A DNA stretch of 64,000 bases, from NCBI RefSeq assembly GCF_958450345.1, contig NC_088783.1, positions 22,571,701-22,635,700 of the forward strand. The letters are read 5' to 3'. This document shows, in pieces, positions 1-11,679 of this stretch. Positions within the stretch are counted from its first letter, which is position 1, and each line of letters starts with the position of its first letter. The notes below the pieces were generated by a model. That model did no database searches. It was given only the letters and a program-made list of their open reading frames with translations, and was not told the origin of the DNA. The stretch comes from Calliphora vicina. Taxonomy: Eukaryota; Arthropoda; Insecta; Diptera; Calliphoridae. The translations under genes and the position numbers were made by a program.

Positions 1-76
1 TAAGTATTTTATTTGTGTTTATGTATAATATTTAACGTTGCAAATCTTTGTTTTATTTTCTGTTTGAAAAATAAAG

Positions 77-1243
77 CCCTTTATTTGTTACCTGGAAGAC
101 GGGACGTGATAAACGTTTACGCGGTTGTATTGGAACATTTAGTGCTATGCATCTTCATTCGGGTTTGCGCGAATATGCCTTAACTAGCGCTTTGAAAGAT
201 TCACGATTTGCTCCGATCTCACGTGATGAACTACCAAAATTGACAGTTTCTGTATCTATTTTGCAAAATTTTGAGGAGGCCAATGGTCATTTGGATTGGA
301 CTTTAGGTGTACATGGCATACGCATTGAATTCATCAATGAAAGAGGTTGTAAAAGGACTGCTACTTATTTACCGCAAGTAGCTACAGAACAAGGTATGTA
401 ATGAATTTTTAGAAGTGTTTAAATTTTATGAAATTTAATTTGTATTAATATTCTAAAATTCTACTAATCTGTAATTATTATAATTGACATGTCGAATGTA
501 AAAACATTAGATGTATTCACAACAGAAATTTAGATGAAGCTAATTTTAATTATTAGTACTAAGCCTATTACGCATATGGCCATTTTCACAGAAGTCCACC
601 GTGGACGATAATAAAAATTTTCATAAACAACTTTTATTTACAAAAATGTCAAAATTGTTATAATTTATTTTTCTGTAATCTTTGTTGTTATAATGAGAAA
701 ACGGAAAATATATTTTCTACTTAGTACTCCGCTATCGTTCCGATAAAGTGCCTGAAAATTTTAATTAAAATCAAAATTTAGTGGATTTAACTAAACAACT
801 AGTTTCTGCATCTAATAAACACACTAAACATTTTATTTTGATATTCAAAGTGTTTCACGTTCGCTATTGTAAGTGTATCTTGCATAAATAAACATCATTG
901 TCAACTGATTCCATGAAATTGTTATGGTACTATAAATAAAACCAGTTTTGAACTTAGACAAATCTTTTACAATCATATTAGTATTTTAGTAAGAATTAGT
1001 TTTGGAATTTAGTTTTAATGAAAACTAATATTATTTTTATATTTTCAATAATTTCTAGGATGGGATCAGATACAAACGATAGATTCTCTTTTAAGAAAAG
1101 GTGGATACCGTGCTGTCATTACACCAGAGACACGTAAAGCTATTAAATTAACCCGCTACCGTTCTCAGGAAATTCAGATGAACTATAAAGAGTACCGTGA
1201 AGTTTTAGAACGTCGCGGCCAATACTGTAAAGTGCAATGCTAA
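77..1243 (+). CDS. AMMECR1: AMMECR1-family protein, last two exons (5' part outside window)
   Basis: Two exons are visible: 77..393 (after an AG at 75-76) and 1059..1243 (stop TAA 1241-1243), joined by a GT..AG intron 394..1058. The reading frame can be followed upstream of the first in-frame ATG (147) to the acceptor, giving a PLFVTWK stretch and then the family's hallmark LRGCIGTF, followed by SALKDSRF, GVHGIRIEFINE and TIDSLLRKGGY. About 167 C-terminal residues are present, most of the AMMECR1 domain. The ATG at 147 is therefore internal, not the start. The human relative is linked to the AMME contiguous gene syndrome; its biochemical role is poorly defined, and a nuclear role in growth control has been proposed. 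The 5' exon(s) and promoter lie to the left of the window. Confidence 0.93.
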
Positions 1244-3294
1244 CAAATAGCGTTTAATCGTTTCAAACAACCAGAAAATAAACGCCAAGAGAAAACGTTT
1301 CAATTTAGTTTAAATTTTTAACAAATTCTCTTGCTTTACAATTATAATAAATATTAAAACAAAAGAAGTACACATCAAAACAATATAATACAAAAATTAA
1401 TTTTAGAATTAATCTATATACATACATTAATATATATATATGAAAATATCACAAGAAAAATAGCTAAACAATTGTGTTTTCCAAATTCCAAACAAAAAAA
1501 AAATAATAATGATTATTTATCTTCTATCTATAACTGCAATTAAAAGAGAAAAAAAAAACAAATTAGCAAGAATGTTAAGCATAGATTTCTTTTATTTAAA
1601 AATACTAATTTTACTCTGTTTTATTCTTTAGTTATTTGAAAATATAATCATTCTTCTTTTTAAGGTACATATTCAATTTGTGTGTATTAAAATTTAATAA
1701 AAAAAAGAGAATGTGTAGTTATATATAAATATTTTAATGGTTCTTATAAAATTTGGTTTTGATGAAATAAATAAAAAAGTTTGAAATATCAAAATTTATT
1801 TATCTATTTTTGTTTTATTTTTTTATTCTATACAGATAGAATCATAGGTAGAGGCAAAATGTGTAAAACTTAACTAATTTTTAGAGTCTGATCAAATATT
1901 CGGTTTCGAATTAGGTCAAACTTATATGTTTAAGCATCTTGTAAAAACTGTTCGCTCAAAAATGTTGGTTTATTTTGAATTAGACCGAATAATGAACCGG
2001 TTTCGGTGGGATTTTTAATTTTTATAGAATTTTTAAATATGTTAGACCAAAATATTAGACACATGAAACAAAAAACTGATTTAAAATAATTCGAAAATGC
2101 GTTTTATAATTTTTTTCATTTAAGAATTGAGGTATAAATTAAGATTAAATAAACAACATATCGTATTAAGTCGCTAGTTGTTGCAATATTAGTTTTGTGT
2201 AGATTTTAAACTTATTTTAATGTTAAATTTTGGATAAAATCTCATAATCGTAAAAATAACGATAAATTATTAAATTTACACGATATGATGCCAGATCGAC
2301 AAGGTTTATTATAATCACAACAAAAAAAACTTTATAATTTTGTTTGCTTTCCGAACCCTGCACAAAATGGCAAAAATGTCAAAGTGTGCGATGAATGTCA
2401 AACTACAGCATAGAGAAACAACAAATAAAGAACTTAAGTAAGAAAAAATTTTTTAAGACGGACATAAAATTGCATAAAAACGTAAAAGCAGAACAAAATA
2501 TATAAAAATTTCACGGAAAAACGTAAAAAAATTGAAGTGTTTATTTTGGCAAATAGATAATTACAAAAACAAATTCAAAATAACGCAAAACATTTTAACT
2601 ATAATACCTTTATTTTATTGCATTACATATACAGACAGCAAAGGAAGAAAAAAAATAGGAAAACAAATTCACCCATCGTCATTAATCCAGTCCGTATTAG
2701 CCGCTGTCGTATAGTGTTATTTTTAATTTCATTTTCTATGTAGTATTTAATACTAAAAGGACTTTTCAGTTAAGAAAAGAAGTAGATGAACAAATAATAA
2801 ACGAAAGTATTGTTTATTTGCCTGTGAAGAAAAAAAACAAGAAAAAATTAATTAATCCTTAAGATCTACTAAAACAACGAACAACAAAGAAAGTAAGAAA
2901 GGAAGGAAGAAAAAGAGAATTACAAAAATAATATCTACAAGGAAAAAGTAGTAGACAACAAACAAACCAACTTAACATCTAAGGAAATAAATAATACAAA
3001 AAGAAAAAAAAAAAACACAAATGGAGTATGATGAATAACTTGAAGAAACTTTGAACTTTTTTCATCCTTGTTCAAAAAACTACAACTACGATAGTGCACA
3101 TAGTCACACCCACAACAAATAAATAATAAAATTTTAGAACAATAGACGTAACATTAAAACACTTCAAAATATTTTAGCAGTAACCTTTGCCAGACAAAGG
3201 AACTCTATAGATAAGTTTACAAAGAATTGATCATCCCTCCCTGATCCTTTTCCTTCATCTCCTCCACCACACTCACATCAATATCCAACAACGA
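1244..3294 (+). other. 3' UTR of AMMECR1 and AT-rich 5' region of the ZNRF gene
   Basis: Very AT-rich and without a convincing coding frame. An AATAAA at 1346-1351 and several more up to about 1770 could serve as poly(A) signals for the upstream gene. From about 2700 to 3290 the DNA is A-rich with many AAC/AAG runs, typical of a fly 5' UTR; the transcription start cannot be fixed from sequence alone. Confidence 0.5.
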
Positions 3295-5461
3295 ATGGGC
3301 GCAAAGGCGAGTACACCCGCCAACAGCGGTCACCAGAGCCCTCGTTCGCGGACATTTTCGAGCAGCTCGACTGGTGCCGAATTGACTAGCTCGTCGGTGG
3401 ACAGACAACGTGCCCGCAGTTTGAGTTCTGTGCCTGACATGCACGCTCAGGCAACCGGATCATCATCCGGCGATCACAATCAACACACACATGCCAGCAA
3501 TTCGACAGCAGCTAATAGCAATAATTATGCCAGTTCATCAACAACAACAATGTCGTCACAACAAGGTCACAACAATCACTTGCAGCGTCACACATTGGGA
3601 GATAACTTACGTGTAAGTTATTGTCTCTTCACCATTGTTCAGACAAGGTGAATGTCTTTTTAATGATTAGGATTACTTTCAGGGCGTTTCAATGGCTGGA
3701 GCCAGTTTCGTAGAAAGCATAGCTTTAGCAGCTCAATCGGCCTCAAATGGTGCAGCTAATAGTATCGGACGAGTGTATACAGCAACATCACTTCCATCGC
3801 AAATATGGTCGTTTAATGGTAAGTTATTTTCCTATGTATTTGTATACACTTTGTTATAATACATATGTACCTATTTTTTTTTGTGTTATTCCAATTGGAA
3901 TTAAATTTACTTACGTAGGTACATATGTATAAATACATACATACGACCAATTTTATTTACATATGTAGATATCACTTTATTTATTTCAATATTAACTTCG
4001 TAAGTTATTTACTGTAGTATTAATCTTAAAACACATAGAAGCGAATGCTTGTGTATTCTACAAATACATATGATCTGATATTAAAGATTTTAGGGTTTAT
4101 GAATTATCTCCAACGTTTTACTAGATGTATGATTTCGAAAAACTTATATATCCAAAATAAAAACGCTTACGATTCTTCTAACGATTTTATTATGAAACCA
4201 AACATGTTTAGTAGACCAAAGAAAAAAGTGTTTTTGTTACCCCACTCAAAAAAAACCTTGGTTAGTTTTATGATGTTTTCCAAAATATTTTGGTTGTAAT
4301 AACCCTTCGTGAGCTGGACCATTTTTTACGTATTTACATTTTCTCTCCATCTAACAGTATATACGACATGTCCATATTGCACAATTTGTATAATTTTTCA
4401 AGGATTTTTTATGAAAATATATTTTTTTTTTTTAATATTCATCCAGTTTGTGTGTTATTTCGGACATTTAGGGACATTATTACAACTTGCCTTTAAGTTC
4501 CTAATAGTAAAAGTTAACTTTAAGCAATATACTTTTACTATTTCGAGATAGTTGCTGTTTATAGTTGCTATTTAAATAAATAGTTGCTAAATCATGAAAA
4601 TCGGCTGAAAACTACCTCGATGTTTTTTTTTATCAATATCTGGATTACTAAGTTATTAACATATACAATAGGGGTATATAGAGATAGACTATTTAAAGAT
4701 ATAACGCATAAACGCCATAGAAATTCGGACCGACAATAGGTCAAAATCGGAAAAATATTTTTTTTCACACAAGGTTTCATTAACCAATTTTCTTTTCACC
4801 GACAAATTGTTTTCAATATTTATATTGAAATATACTTTGGGTATGTAAGATTCGGCACAGCCGAATATAGCACTTGTTTATTAATTTTTACAATGCCATG
4901 TAATTGTACAATTTATATATAGCAAAATCTCTATGAGAGCACAAAGTTTTCAGATAAATAGAGAATACTAATCCAAATTATATGTTTTCGAAATACATAG
5001 TCCAAAAACCAAAGCATTGCTAAATCAAGCATGCTCGATGTGTTGTACTAATTTAAATTTTTACTTTGTAGGAATTAAATGCCCTGTATGCAATAAATTT
5101 GTTTTACCCGATGATATTGAATGCCATTTGGTTATGTGCCTGACAAAACCTCGACTCTCATATAATGGTAAATATACACATAAACCACAAACAAGCATTT
5201 TTTATTAATTATAATTATTTGTAATTGTACAGAGGATGTTTTATCAGATGCCAAGGGAGAATGTGTAATTTGTTTAGAAGATTTAAATCCTGGTGATATT
5301 ATAGCACGCTTGCCATGTCTTTGTATTTATCATAAATGGTAAGTTTTTACTTTGTTTTGTTAAATTTAGTTTTCATTGGTGTGATTTCTTTTAATATTTA
5401 AAGCTGTATTGATCGATGGTTTGAGGTAAATCGCTCATGTCCAGAGCATCCTGGTGACTAG
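3295..5461 (+). CDS. ZNRF1/2: E3 ubiquitin-protein ligase of the ZNRF1/ZNRF2 family, five exons, complete
   Basis: Join 3295..3612, 3683..3818, 5072..5167, 5233..5338, 5404..5461 gives 237 residues; all introns are GT..AG and the phases agree. The protein begins MGAKAS, a good N-myristoylation signal (G2, S6), as in ZNRF1/2. A Ser/Thr/Asn/His-rich low-complexity region follows to about residue 110. A small zinc finger uses C155, C158, H170 and C174, followed by the family's CLTKPRLSYN. The RING finger starts at C194-V-I-C197 and continues through C212, C214, H217, C220 and C231; the end NRSCPEHPGD is nearly identical to the mammalian protein ends. Length matches the family (about 227-242). 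Such ligases act at endosomal, lysosomal and plasma membranes, anchored by myristate. The finger and RING are split over the last three small exons. Intron 2 (1.25 kb) contains an interspersed repeat remnant. The identification is secure; the choice between ZNRF1 and ZNRF2 is not meaningful in flies. Confidence 0.95.
4600..4878 (+). repeat. Interspersed repeat family A remnant in ZNRF intron 2
   Basis: It ends with a perfect small hairpin, ATTCGGCACAGCCGAAT, followed by ATAGCACTTGT. The same hairpin, in the opposite orientation, starts the copies near 38807 and 59270. The body is a weak match to those copies, so this is an old, truncated copy. Confidence 0.6.
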
Positions 5462-7077
5462 TTAAAACTCAATATGTAATTATTAAACAAACAACTTTTT
5501 CTATTTTAGTATAAATAATTCTATATATATATATACAAATATTCATAAAAAAAAAAACAAAAATATAATTACCGAAAAATTGATAAACGATTAAATTAGT
5601 TTTTAGATTTTACATGATAAATAAAATTAAAAAAAAAACCATTGAAAAAAATAAACAACCACAAAAAGATAAACAAAATAATTGAACAAACCACTTTTTA
5701 TGAAATGACTAGAAAGAATTAAACAAAAAAATTAAAATAACAATAATTAAGAAATTCTTACCAAAAATCAATGATAAGTTTTAAATCATTAAAAAAAAAT
5801 AATTTTGATTTAATAAAATTAAATAGAAATTTAAATTAAAACGGTTTACATATATAAGGACATACATATATATAAATTAATAAAAACAAAAATTATGTGC
5901 TGCAATAGTAATTTAAAAAAAAATTCTGAAATTCTTTGAAATAACGATAAAAAGATGACGGTAATTTTATATATTTAGTATACATATATTTAATAATAAC
6001 GTTAATGATAAAATTAAAGAAAATTCTACCAAAATTAAGTATATATACAAACATACAAACAAACATACATACTATACATCTCTATACATAATATACAACA
6101 TAATAATAATAACAATTTTAATAATATAAACAATTTATTAAGTGAAAACAAAACTAAACAACCGAAAATATATATATTTGAAATAAAATATTAATGATAA
6201 TGTTTAAATACTATTATAATTTGATAGTAATGAAAATAAACATAAAAACAAACAAACAAATAATTAAGAGATTAGTTGTTAAAGCATTTTGTACTGTGAC
6301 ATAAAAAATAAGAAAAAAAAACAAAACCAACAAAACCTAAAATATGATGTTGTATGTAATCATGTGTATTTATCTGTATCTGTTTTTATTTCCTTAATTG
6401 TGATTTTAATTAAATTAAATTTAAAAACAAAAAAAAATAATTAAAAGCAAAAAACAAACAAAAAAATCCCAGTGAGTGCATGAACTACCGAAGAAATTGT
6501 ATAAAAAAACCAAAACACACACACACACATATAAAAGCCAACTCATGTTTTCTTTGTTAACAATTTTTATTCTCGATTAATGGTTAAGGGCAGAAAGGAA
6601 CGAAAGAAGGTGTCATATAATAATGTATTTGTAATTAGTAAATGTGAAAATCAATTATAACAATTTACAACATTTTAACAGTTGCGTTTGTTGTTCACTC
6701 TTTGAAAGTTAGTTAGAAAAATGGTTTACAATTGCTTAGTTATAGAATGATTATTAATAGCTAATAGCTAATTTATATTTCTTTTATTTTATTTCTTTTA
6801 ATAACTACCAGTAGACTATTACTAACAAGTTTTGCTTTAATTACTTATAAGAAATTGGCAATTTCTAGTAATTAATTTTAAAAATATCAGTTTTTGTTCT
6901 CAATAATTATTGTTCACTCTCTATATATGTATACATATAAAGAGCTAGGTTTTGGTATAAAGATAATTGAAGATATTGAATAACATATTAAAAAAAAAAA
7001 ACTCTAACGATTATGTTGAGAAGCATGCACATACAGATTTCTAAAACTACAATATTTTTAAATCTATTTCAGAATTT
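5462..7077. other. AT-rich 3' UTR and intergenic DNA after ZNRF
   Basis: Long runs of A and T with many AATAAA hexamers and a short CA repeat near 6514. No open frame of coding character and no structured RNA recognised. A long AT-rich 3' UTR for the ZNRF gene is the simplest reading. Confidence 0.4.
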
Positions 7078-7617
7078 ATAGCGGAGTCGATATAATCATG
7101 TCCGTCTGTATATTGAAATCAACTTTCTGTAGCCCCTAAATAACGATTCCAACATCAATATATCCGCTATAGACCCGTCTCGGTTGCTATTTAAAATCGG
7201 CCCACAAATGGCTGAGATATAATTTATATATACCCTACACCACCATAGTGGATTAGTGCTGATGTTTGTAACGTACAAAAATATTGTCCCAGCTTAAAGT
7301 ATACCAATCTGCTCAGTATCACTTGTAATCATATTACAGGTCGCAATTTTAATGATAATTCGACGAAATTAATTTCACACAAACTTTTATATTGCCCCAA
7401 GGACTAAGCCTATTTGGTTAGAATCGGTCCATTATTTATCCAAGCCCCCATACAACTGCAATATCTGAAAATAGTTAAGCTCTCATATATATCTTAATTA
7501 TAAACATATCCAAACCAAATTCAGCATAAATAAGTTATATATGAGCTGAACTCGTACTACCAAATTCAGTACCGATCGGTCCACAATTTTCCATAGTTCC
7601 CATAGCACCATTCTCGG
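7078..7617. repeat. Interspersed repeat, mosaic of family B and another dispersed module
   Basis: From 7229 the text (ACCCTACACCACCATAG, then a TACAGGTCGCAATTTTAA module, then GATCGGTCCA) matches the better copy at 59634-60330. The preceding 150 bases (CATGTCCGTCTGTATATTG, ATATCCGCTATAGACCCG) recur at 30260-30290 and 11976-12020. No coding capacity is seen. It is a decayed non-autonomous repeat. Confidence 0.65.
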
Positions 7618-8285
7618 TAGGAATTTTCTGACGAGAAAAATAAAACTACTCAAATGAGTTTTATTTTATGACGGCTAAAACTAAAACTCTCTTTTTTAAG
7701 ATCACCATAGTTTATGAAATAGAACTTCAATACGAATCTATTGGTATCAATTTTCTGGATAACTGTTATTTACGGTCCCTGTTTTTATTACATGAAATAA
7801 TCTCTTATTTGTTTTATTCGAACAAAAGAAAAATCTAACAATTTGGATATAATACACACTCAAGTAAGACCTTTCACACTAGGCAATTTAGTTGAGCAAG
7901 TCTCTAGTGTTTGTAAATGACAGAGGTAATGTCGGGGTAAGGAGAAGTAAAATTAACATACTCAATAAAAGACAATATTTAAGATGTAGTAGCTCACCTT
8001 GTTGTCAACTCAGTTCTTCTCTACTATCACCAAACTTGCATCTCTAAATAAGGATATATTTTTATGGTCCCAATAACTTTCTAAATGCAGGATTTATTTT
8101 ATAATCGTAATGACATATAAACAATTATAAAATTCCGAACCATGTAATTTTTTGCACAAATCGAAAACCCTAACTTTCCCAGCTGTGAACAGCTGTTTTT
8201 TGTTTACAATTTTTTTTGCAAATTCCTGGAACCTTTGAGTAAAAACAAGAAGAAAACAATGTGTTTGAGTTGAGATTGCTGGGTT

Positions 8286-10339
8286 ATGTTGTCACGAACA
8301 TTTAAACAATTGAATCATACAATAAAAAACCGGATTCCAGATTTTTGTAACAAAAATAAACGGTTTTATATTCAACAACGTCTGCTGGCGGCACATGCTC
8401 ATCGCACCAACTACACCATGGATAAAGTCTATTTGCGCAATGATCCCAATAGCCAGGAGCTCCATATCAGTTTTCGCTATGCAAATGAACACTTAAAAAT
8501 TGATCGGGACTTTAATTTTTGTCGTAAAATTGATGAAAAAATCGAGGCTACCTTGAACAGAATTCGGGGAAACATTGAAAAGGAATTGAATAAGAAAATG
8601 AAGAAGGGTAAAAAGAAATCTCCAGCCCAGGTGCCGGAACCAATAAATGAAGTTGTTTCCACAGGAGAGGTAAGTGGTTCGCTCTTTTAAATGTTAATGT
8701 TAAAACCGAAGTATAATAATGTTTCTTTTCTTAGATAAATATAGAATTTGTAAGATCCAACAACAAGTTGGAAGATATCACCTTTGCTGAAATGTTAACA
8801 GAGACAATGGAAAATTTGCATTTGAAGGTTTTGGATCGCACATTTCAACTTGTTTATAATCAACCTTGGGTGGTTAATTTGGTTCTACCCACTTCTATAT
8901 TGGCAGGATTTACTGTGTATCCCAGCAAGATAGAAATGAAATTTGCCGAAAAATCTAACAGCAAGGCTCAGTGGTATAAGGCTAAAATGGCAAGTTTTTA
9001 AAAATTTTTATAATAAAATATACTAATCTTTCAGTTTTTACAGCCTGAATCTGGGAATATTCAGCAAGCCTCCTGGCAGTTCTGCGGTGATGGACTATTT
9101 TATACCACCTCAAATGAGGATGTAGACCATTATTTAAAACTTGTACTAACGCCTGGTAATGCTGAAGGCATTTATGGACCACCTGTAGAGCATATCTGCA
9201 AAAATGTCATACAGGCCGGCCCGGGACCCTGTCCATTTGAGACTAGACACTGTTTTACTCAAAAACGTTTACTAGGCGATTCTTTGCGTGTGGTTTCGTA
9301 CAATATCTTGGCAGATCTTTACGCTGACAGTGATTATACAAGAACTTATCTATTTCCCTATTGCCCGCCATACGCCCTAAAGATAGACTATCGCAAACAG
9401 TTGTTCATTAAGGAAATACTAGGATACAACAGTGATATTTTGTGTCTGCAAGAGGTAGATATGAAAATCTTCGAGTATGATCTTAGACCAGTGCTTGAAG
9501 ATGTTCGACAGGGCTTTAATGGCATTATAGCTCAAAAAGGAACATGTGGAGAGGGAGTTGCAACTTTCTATCGCTCGGATAAATTTGAGTTGGTTGAATC
9601 ATTTGCCTTGAATATTGGCGAGAATATAAAGACCCTGGATGTTTTTAGTGAATTGTGGCAAAAAATTAAATGCAATGAGAAATTAGTGGAGCGTATTTGT
9701 GACCGTTCAACTACTTTGCAATTGAACTTATTGAAAACAAAAAATGATCATTATATTTTAGTGGCCAATACTCATCTATATTTCCATCCCGATGCCGATC
9801 ACATACGTTTGCTACAAATTGGTTTTGCAATGCTGTATGTAGAAGCTATTTATAAAAAATCAATTGAAAAGTATAATCTAAGTAATGAAAAAGATTTGTC
9901 AATTATATTCTGCGGAGATTTCAATAGTGTTCCCGAATGCGGTATTTATCGTTTGATGACAAAGGGATATGTGGATAAAGATTTCATTGACTGGAGTAGT
10001 AGTAAGTTTTTGTTTACTATTTTAATATTGGAACCCATTTAATAGCATTGTTTTCTTTTTTTAGATTTAGAAGAAGCTGTAAAAAATGTGAGTTTAAAAC
10101 AACCGTTTTCTATACAATCTGCTTGTGGAACTCCTGAATATACAAATTTTACTGAAGGCTTTGCGGCCTGCTTGGATTATATTTTTTATCAATCGGATCG
10201 ATTTGATGTAGAACAAATCATACCCTTGCCCACCAATGACGAACTCAAAGCCCACACTGCTATTCCCTCGGTTGTTTTTCCATCAGATCATGTTGCTTTA
10301 GTAGCAGATCTAAAATTTAAAGCAGTTAAAAGTGTATAA
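8286..10339 (+). CDS. PDE12: PDE12-type 2',5'-phosphodiesterase / mitochondrial deadenylase, four exons, complete
   Basis: Join 8286..8669, 8735..8989, 9044..10001, 10065..10339 gives 623 residues (human about 609). The endonuclease/exonuclease/phosphatase fold fills the C-terminal half: VSYNILAD (N300), LCLQEVD (E350), ANTHLYFHP (N455, H457), GDFNS (D505, N507) and PSDH (D607, H608) are the expected Mg2+ and catalytic residues. The N-terminus is rich in Arg/Lys with no acidic residue before D19, consistent with a mitochondrial presequence. PDE12 removes poly(A) from mitochondrial RNAs and degrades 2-5A in vertebrates; whether 2-5A matters in flies is doubtful. The second intron appears to use a GC donor (ATG|GCAAGT) with two possible in-frame acceptors (AG at 9032-9033 or 9042-9043), which would differ by three residues. 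The gene faces NDUFS7 tail to tail with 211 bases between the two stop codons. Confidence 0.95.
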
Positions 10340-10341
10340 AT

Positions 10342-10347
10342 AATAAA
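10342..10347 (+). terminator. Poly(A) signal AATAAA for PDE12
   Basis: AATAAA lies three bases after the PDE12 stop codon, unusually close. The gene may use it or a later, weaker signal. It lies in the 211-base convergent gap shared with NDUFS7. Confidence 0.5.
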
Positions 10348-10475
10348 AAACTACTGATGATTCAACGAAATTAAATTTTTTTACTATATTTAAGAGAGGT
10401 TTATTTCGTATCGATTTTTCATTTCACAAAAAAGAAATAAGATTTATTTCATAAACAAAATTCACAGTTGGTGTG

Positions 10476-10481
10476 TTTATT
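10476..10481 (-). terminator. Poly(A) signal AATAAA for NDUFS7
   Basis: TTTATT on the + strand reads AATAAA on the minus strand, 70 bases past the NDUFS7 stop. A second copy lies at 10443-10448. The transcripts of the convergent genes probably end within a few tens of bases of each other. Confidence 0.5.
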
Positions 10482-10550
10482 GTTTTAACTCCTTCATTTA
10501 CATTACACTATATGGTTGCTTTTTTAACTAGAATTAAATTCTTACACCGT

Positions 10551-11225
10551 TTACTTTCTGTACCACATTTGCAAAGTTCTCATACGTTTGACCTTCTTTT
10601 GCAATTGCAAAACACCATACATCAAAGCTTCAGCTGTGGGTGGACAGCCGGGAACATAGATATCTACGGGGATAATACGATCGCACCCACGTACTACTGA
10701 GTAAGAGTAATGATAGTAGCCACCGCCGTTGGCACAACTGCCCATAGAAATAACCCAACGGGGTTCAGGCATTTGATCGTAAACTTTACGCAAAGCTGGA
10801 GCCATCTTGTTGGTCAAAGTACCAGCTACAATAATGACATCAGCTTGACGCGGTGATGCACGGAAGACAACACCGTAACGATCCATATCGTAACGTGGAG
10901 CAGCGATGTGCATCATTTCAACGGCACAACAAGCCAAACCGAAAGTCAATGGCCAAATGGAACCTTTGCGACCCCAATTCAGCAAATCATCCAAACGAGC
11001 CAATGTCCACTCAGCCATGCTCGACTGTTTGGTGCCAAAGGGACTGTAAGGTTTTCTGGGTACAGCTTCATTTGGATTAACAACAGGCATTGTCTGTTGT
11101 TCACGACGCACCATTAATGTGTTAAGGGCTGGAGCAAACGAACCGGCTGTGAAGCTGGACGGCATTCCCGTAGCCAACAGCTTGGGGGTTTTGTTTACGA
11201 GAGCTGAAGCAGCGGAGCGCAGCAT
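10551..11225 (-). CDS. NDUFS7: NADH dehydrogenase (ubiquinone) iron-sulfur protein 7, mitochondrial complex I
   Basis: A single uninterrupted frame of 224 residues. NDUFS7 (ND-20, PSST) carries cluster N2, the last iron-sulfur centre before ubiquinone. All four ligands are visible: C99-C100 in FGLACCAVEMM, C164 in ISMGSC, and C194 in YVPGCPPTAEA. The conserved HIAAPRYDMDRYG loop with R111 near the quinone channel is intact. The first roughly 40 residues are rich in Ser, Ala, Lys and Arg with no acidic residue, as expected of a mitochondrial targeting sequence, and account for the slightly greater length than the human protein (213). Start: the first ATG of the frame at 11225; an intron in the 5' UTR upstream is possible but not demonstrable. 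The neighbour PDE12 converges on it. Confidence 0.97.
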   Translation of the reverse strand: MLRSAASALVNKTPKLLATGMPSSFTAGSFAPALNTLMVRREQQTMPVVNPNEAVPRKPYSPFGTKQSSMAEWTLARLDDLLNWGRKGSIWPLTFGLACCAVEMMHIAAPRYDMDRYGVVFRASPRQADVIIVAGTLTNKMAPALRKVYDQMPEPRWVISMGSCANGGGYYHYSYSVVRGCDRIIPVDIYVPGCPPTAEALMYGVLQLQKKVKRMRTLQMWYRK

Positions 11226-11679
11226 GATTCCTTCTAAAATAGATACAAATACATTTTTCTCACATTATTGTTGAAATTCGCAATAATAGTATAATTTACT
11301 TTGTTTTTAAAATACTACTTTGTAGAAAAAATATACTTTTTCTAGCTAATTTATTAAAAAATATATTCACAAACCTTTTTATGTAACTTGCTCCAACAAA
11401 AAAATCAAACGTCAAATATTGACAAACATATGTCGCCGAAAATGACACTTCTAAAAACTTGGCCGCACTTATGCCATTAGTGGCAGTGGTTATTGTGAAT
11501 GATTAAGCAAAATTTAGCGGTATTTTTTGAGTGTTTCTTGTTCTATTGTGTGTAGTGGAAAGGAAATATTAAAATGTTTGGAAAATAAATTAATTCTTTG
11601 GAAAAATTCAAAGAATGGTTTTAAAAAGTGTAATTTAAGTATTCTTCTTAATGTTGTGATTGTAAAAAGAAGTGCAATA
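11226..11679. promoter_or_regulatory. Probable 5' region of NDUFS7, possibly shared with a divergent transcript
   Basis: A 450-base non-coding stretch upstream of NDUFS7. The part around 11395-11490 is less AT-rich and contains TGTCGCCGAAAATGAC and TTGGCCGCACTTATGCC, as often seen at fly housekeeping promoters. No TATA box stands out. If the small gene proposed at 11680 is real, this is a bidirectional promoter. Confidence 0.3.

Noticed and set aside
2532..2714. 60-codon + strand ORF upstream of ZNRF
   Set aside because: Not an ATG-contexted or conserved frame; A-rich UTR-like composition.
3217..3444. Minus-strand ORF over ZNRF exon 1
   Set aside because: Antisense of a Ser/Arg-rich coding exon; no independent support.
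10853..11117. Two + strand ORFs opposite NDUFS7
   Set aside because: Shadows of the conserved minus-strand gene; no family match and no splice or start context.
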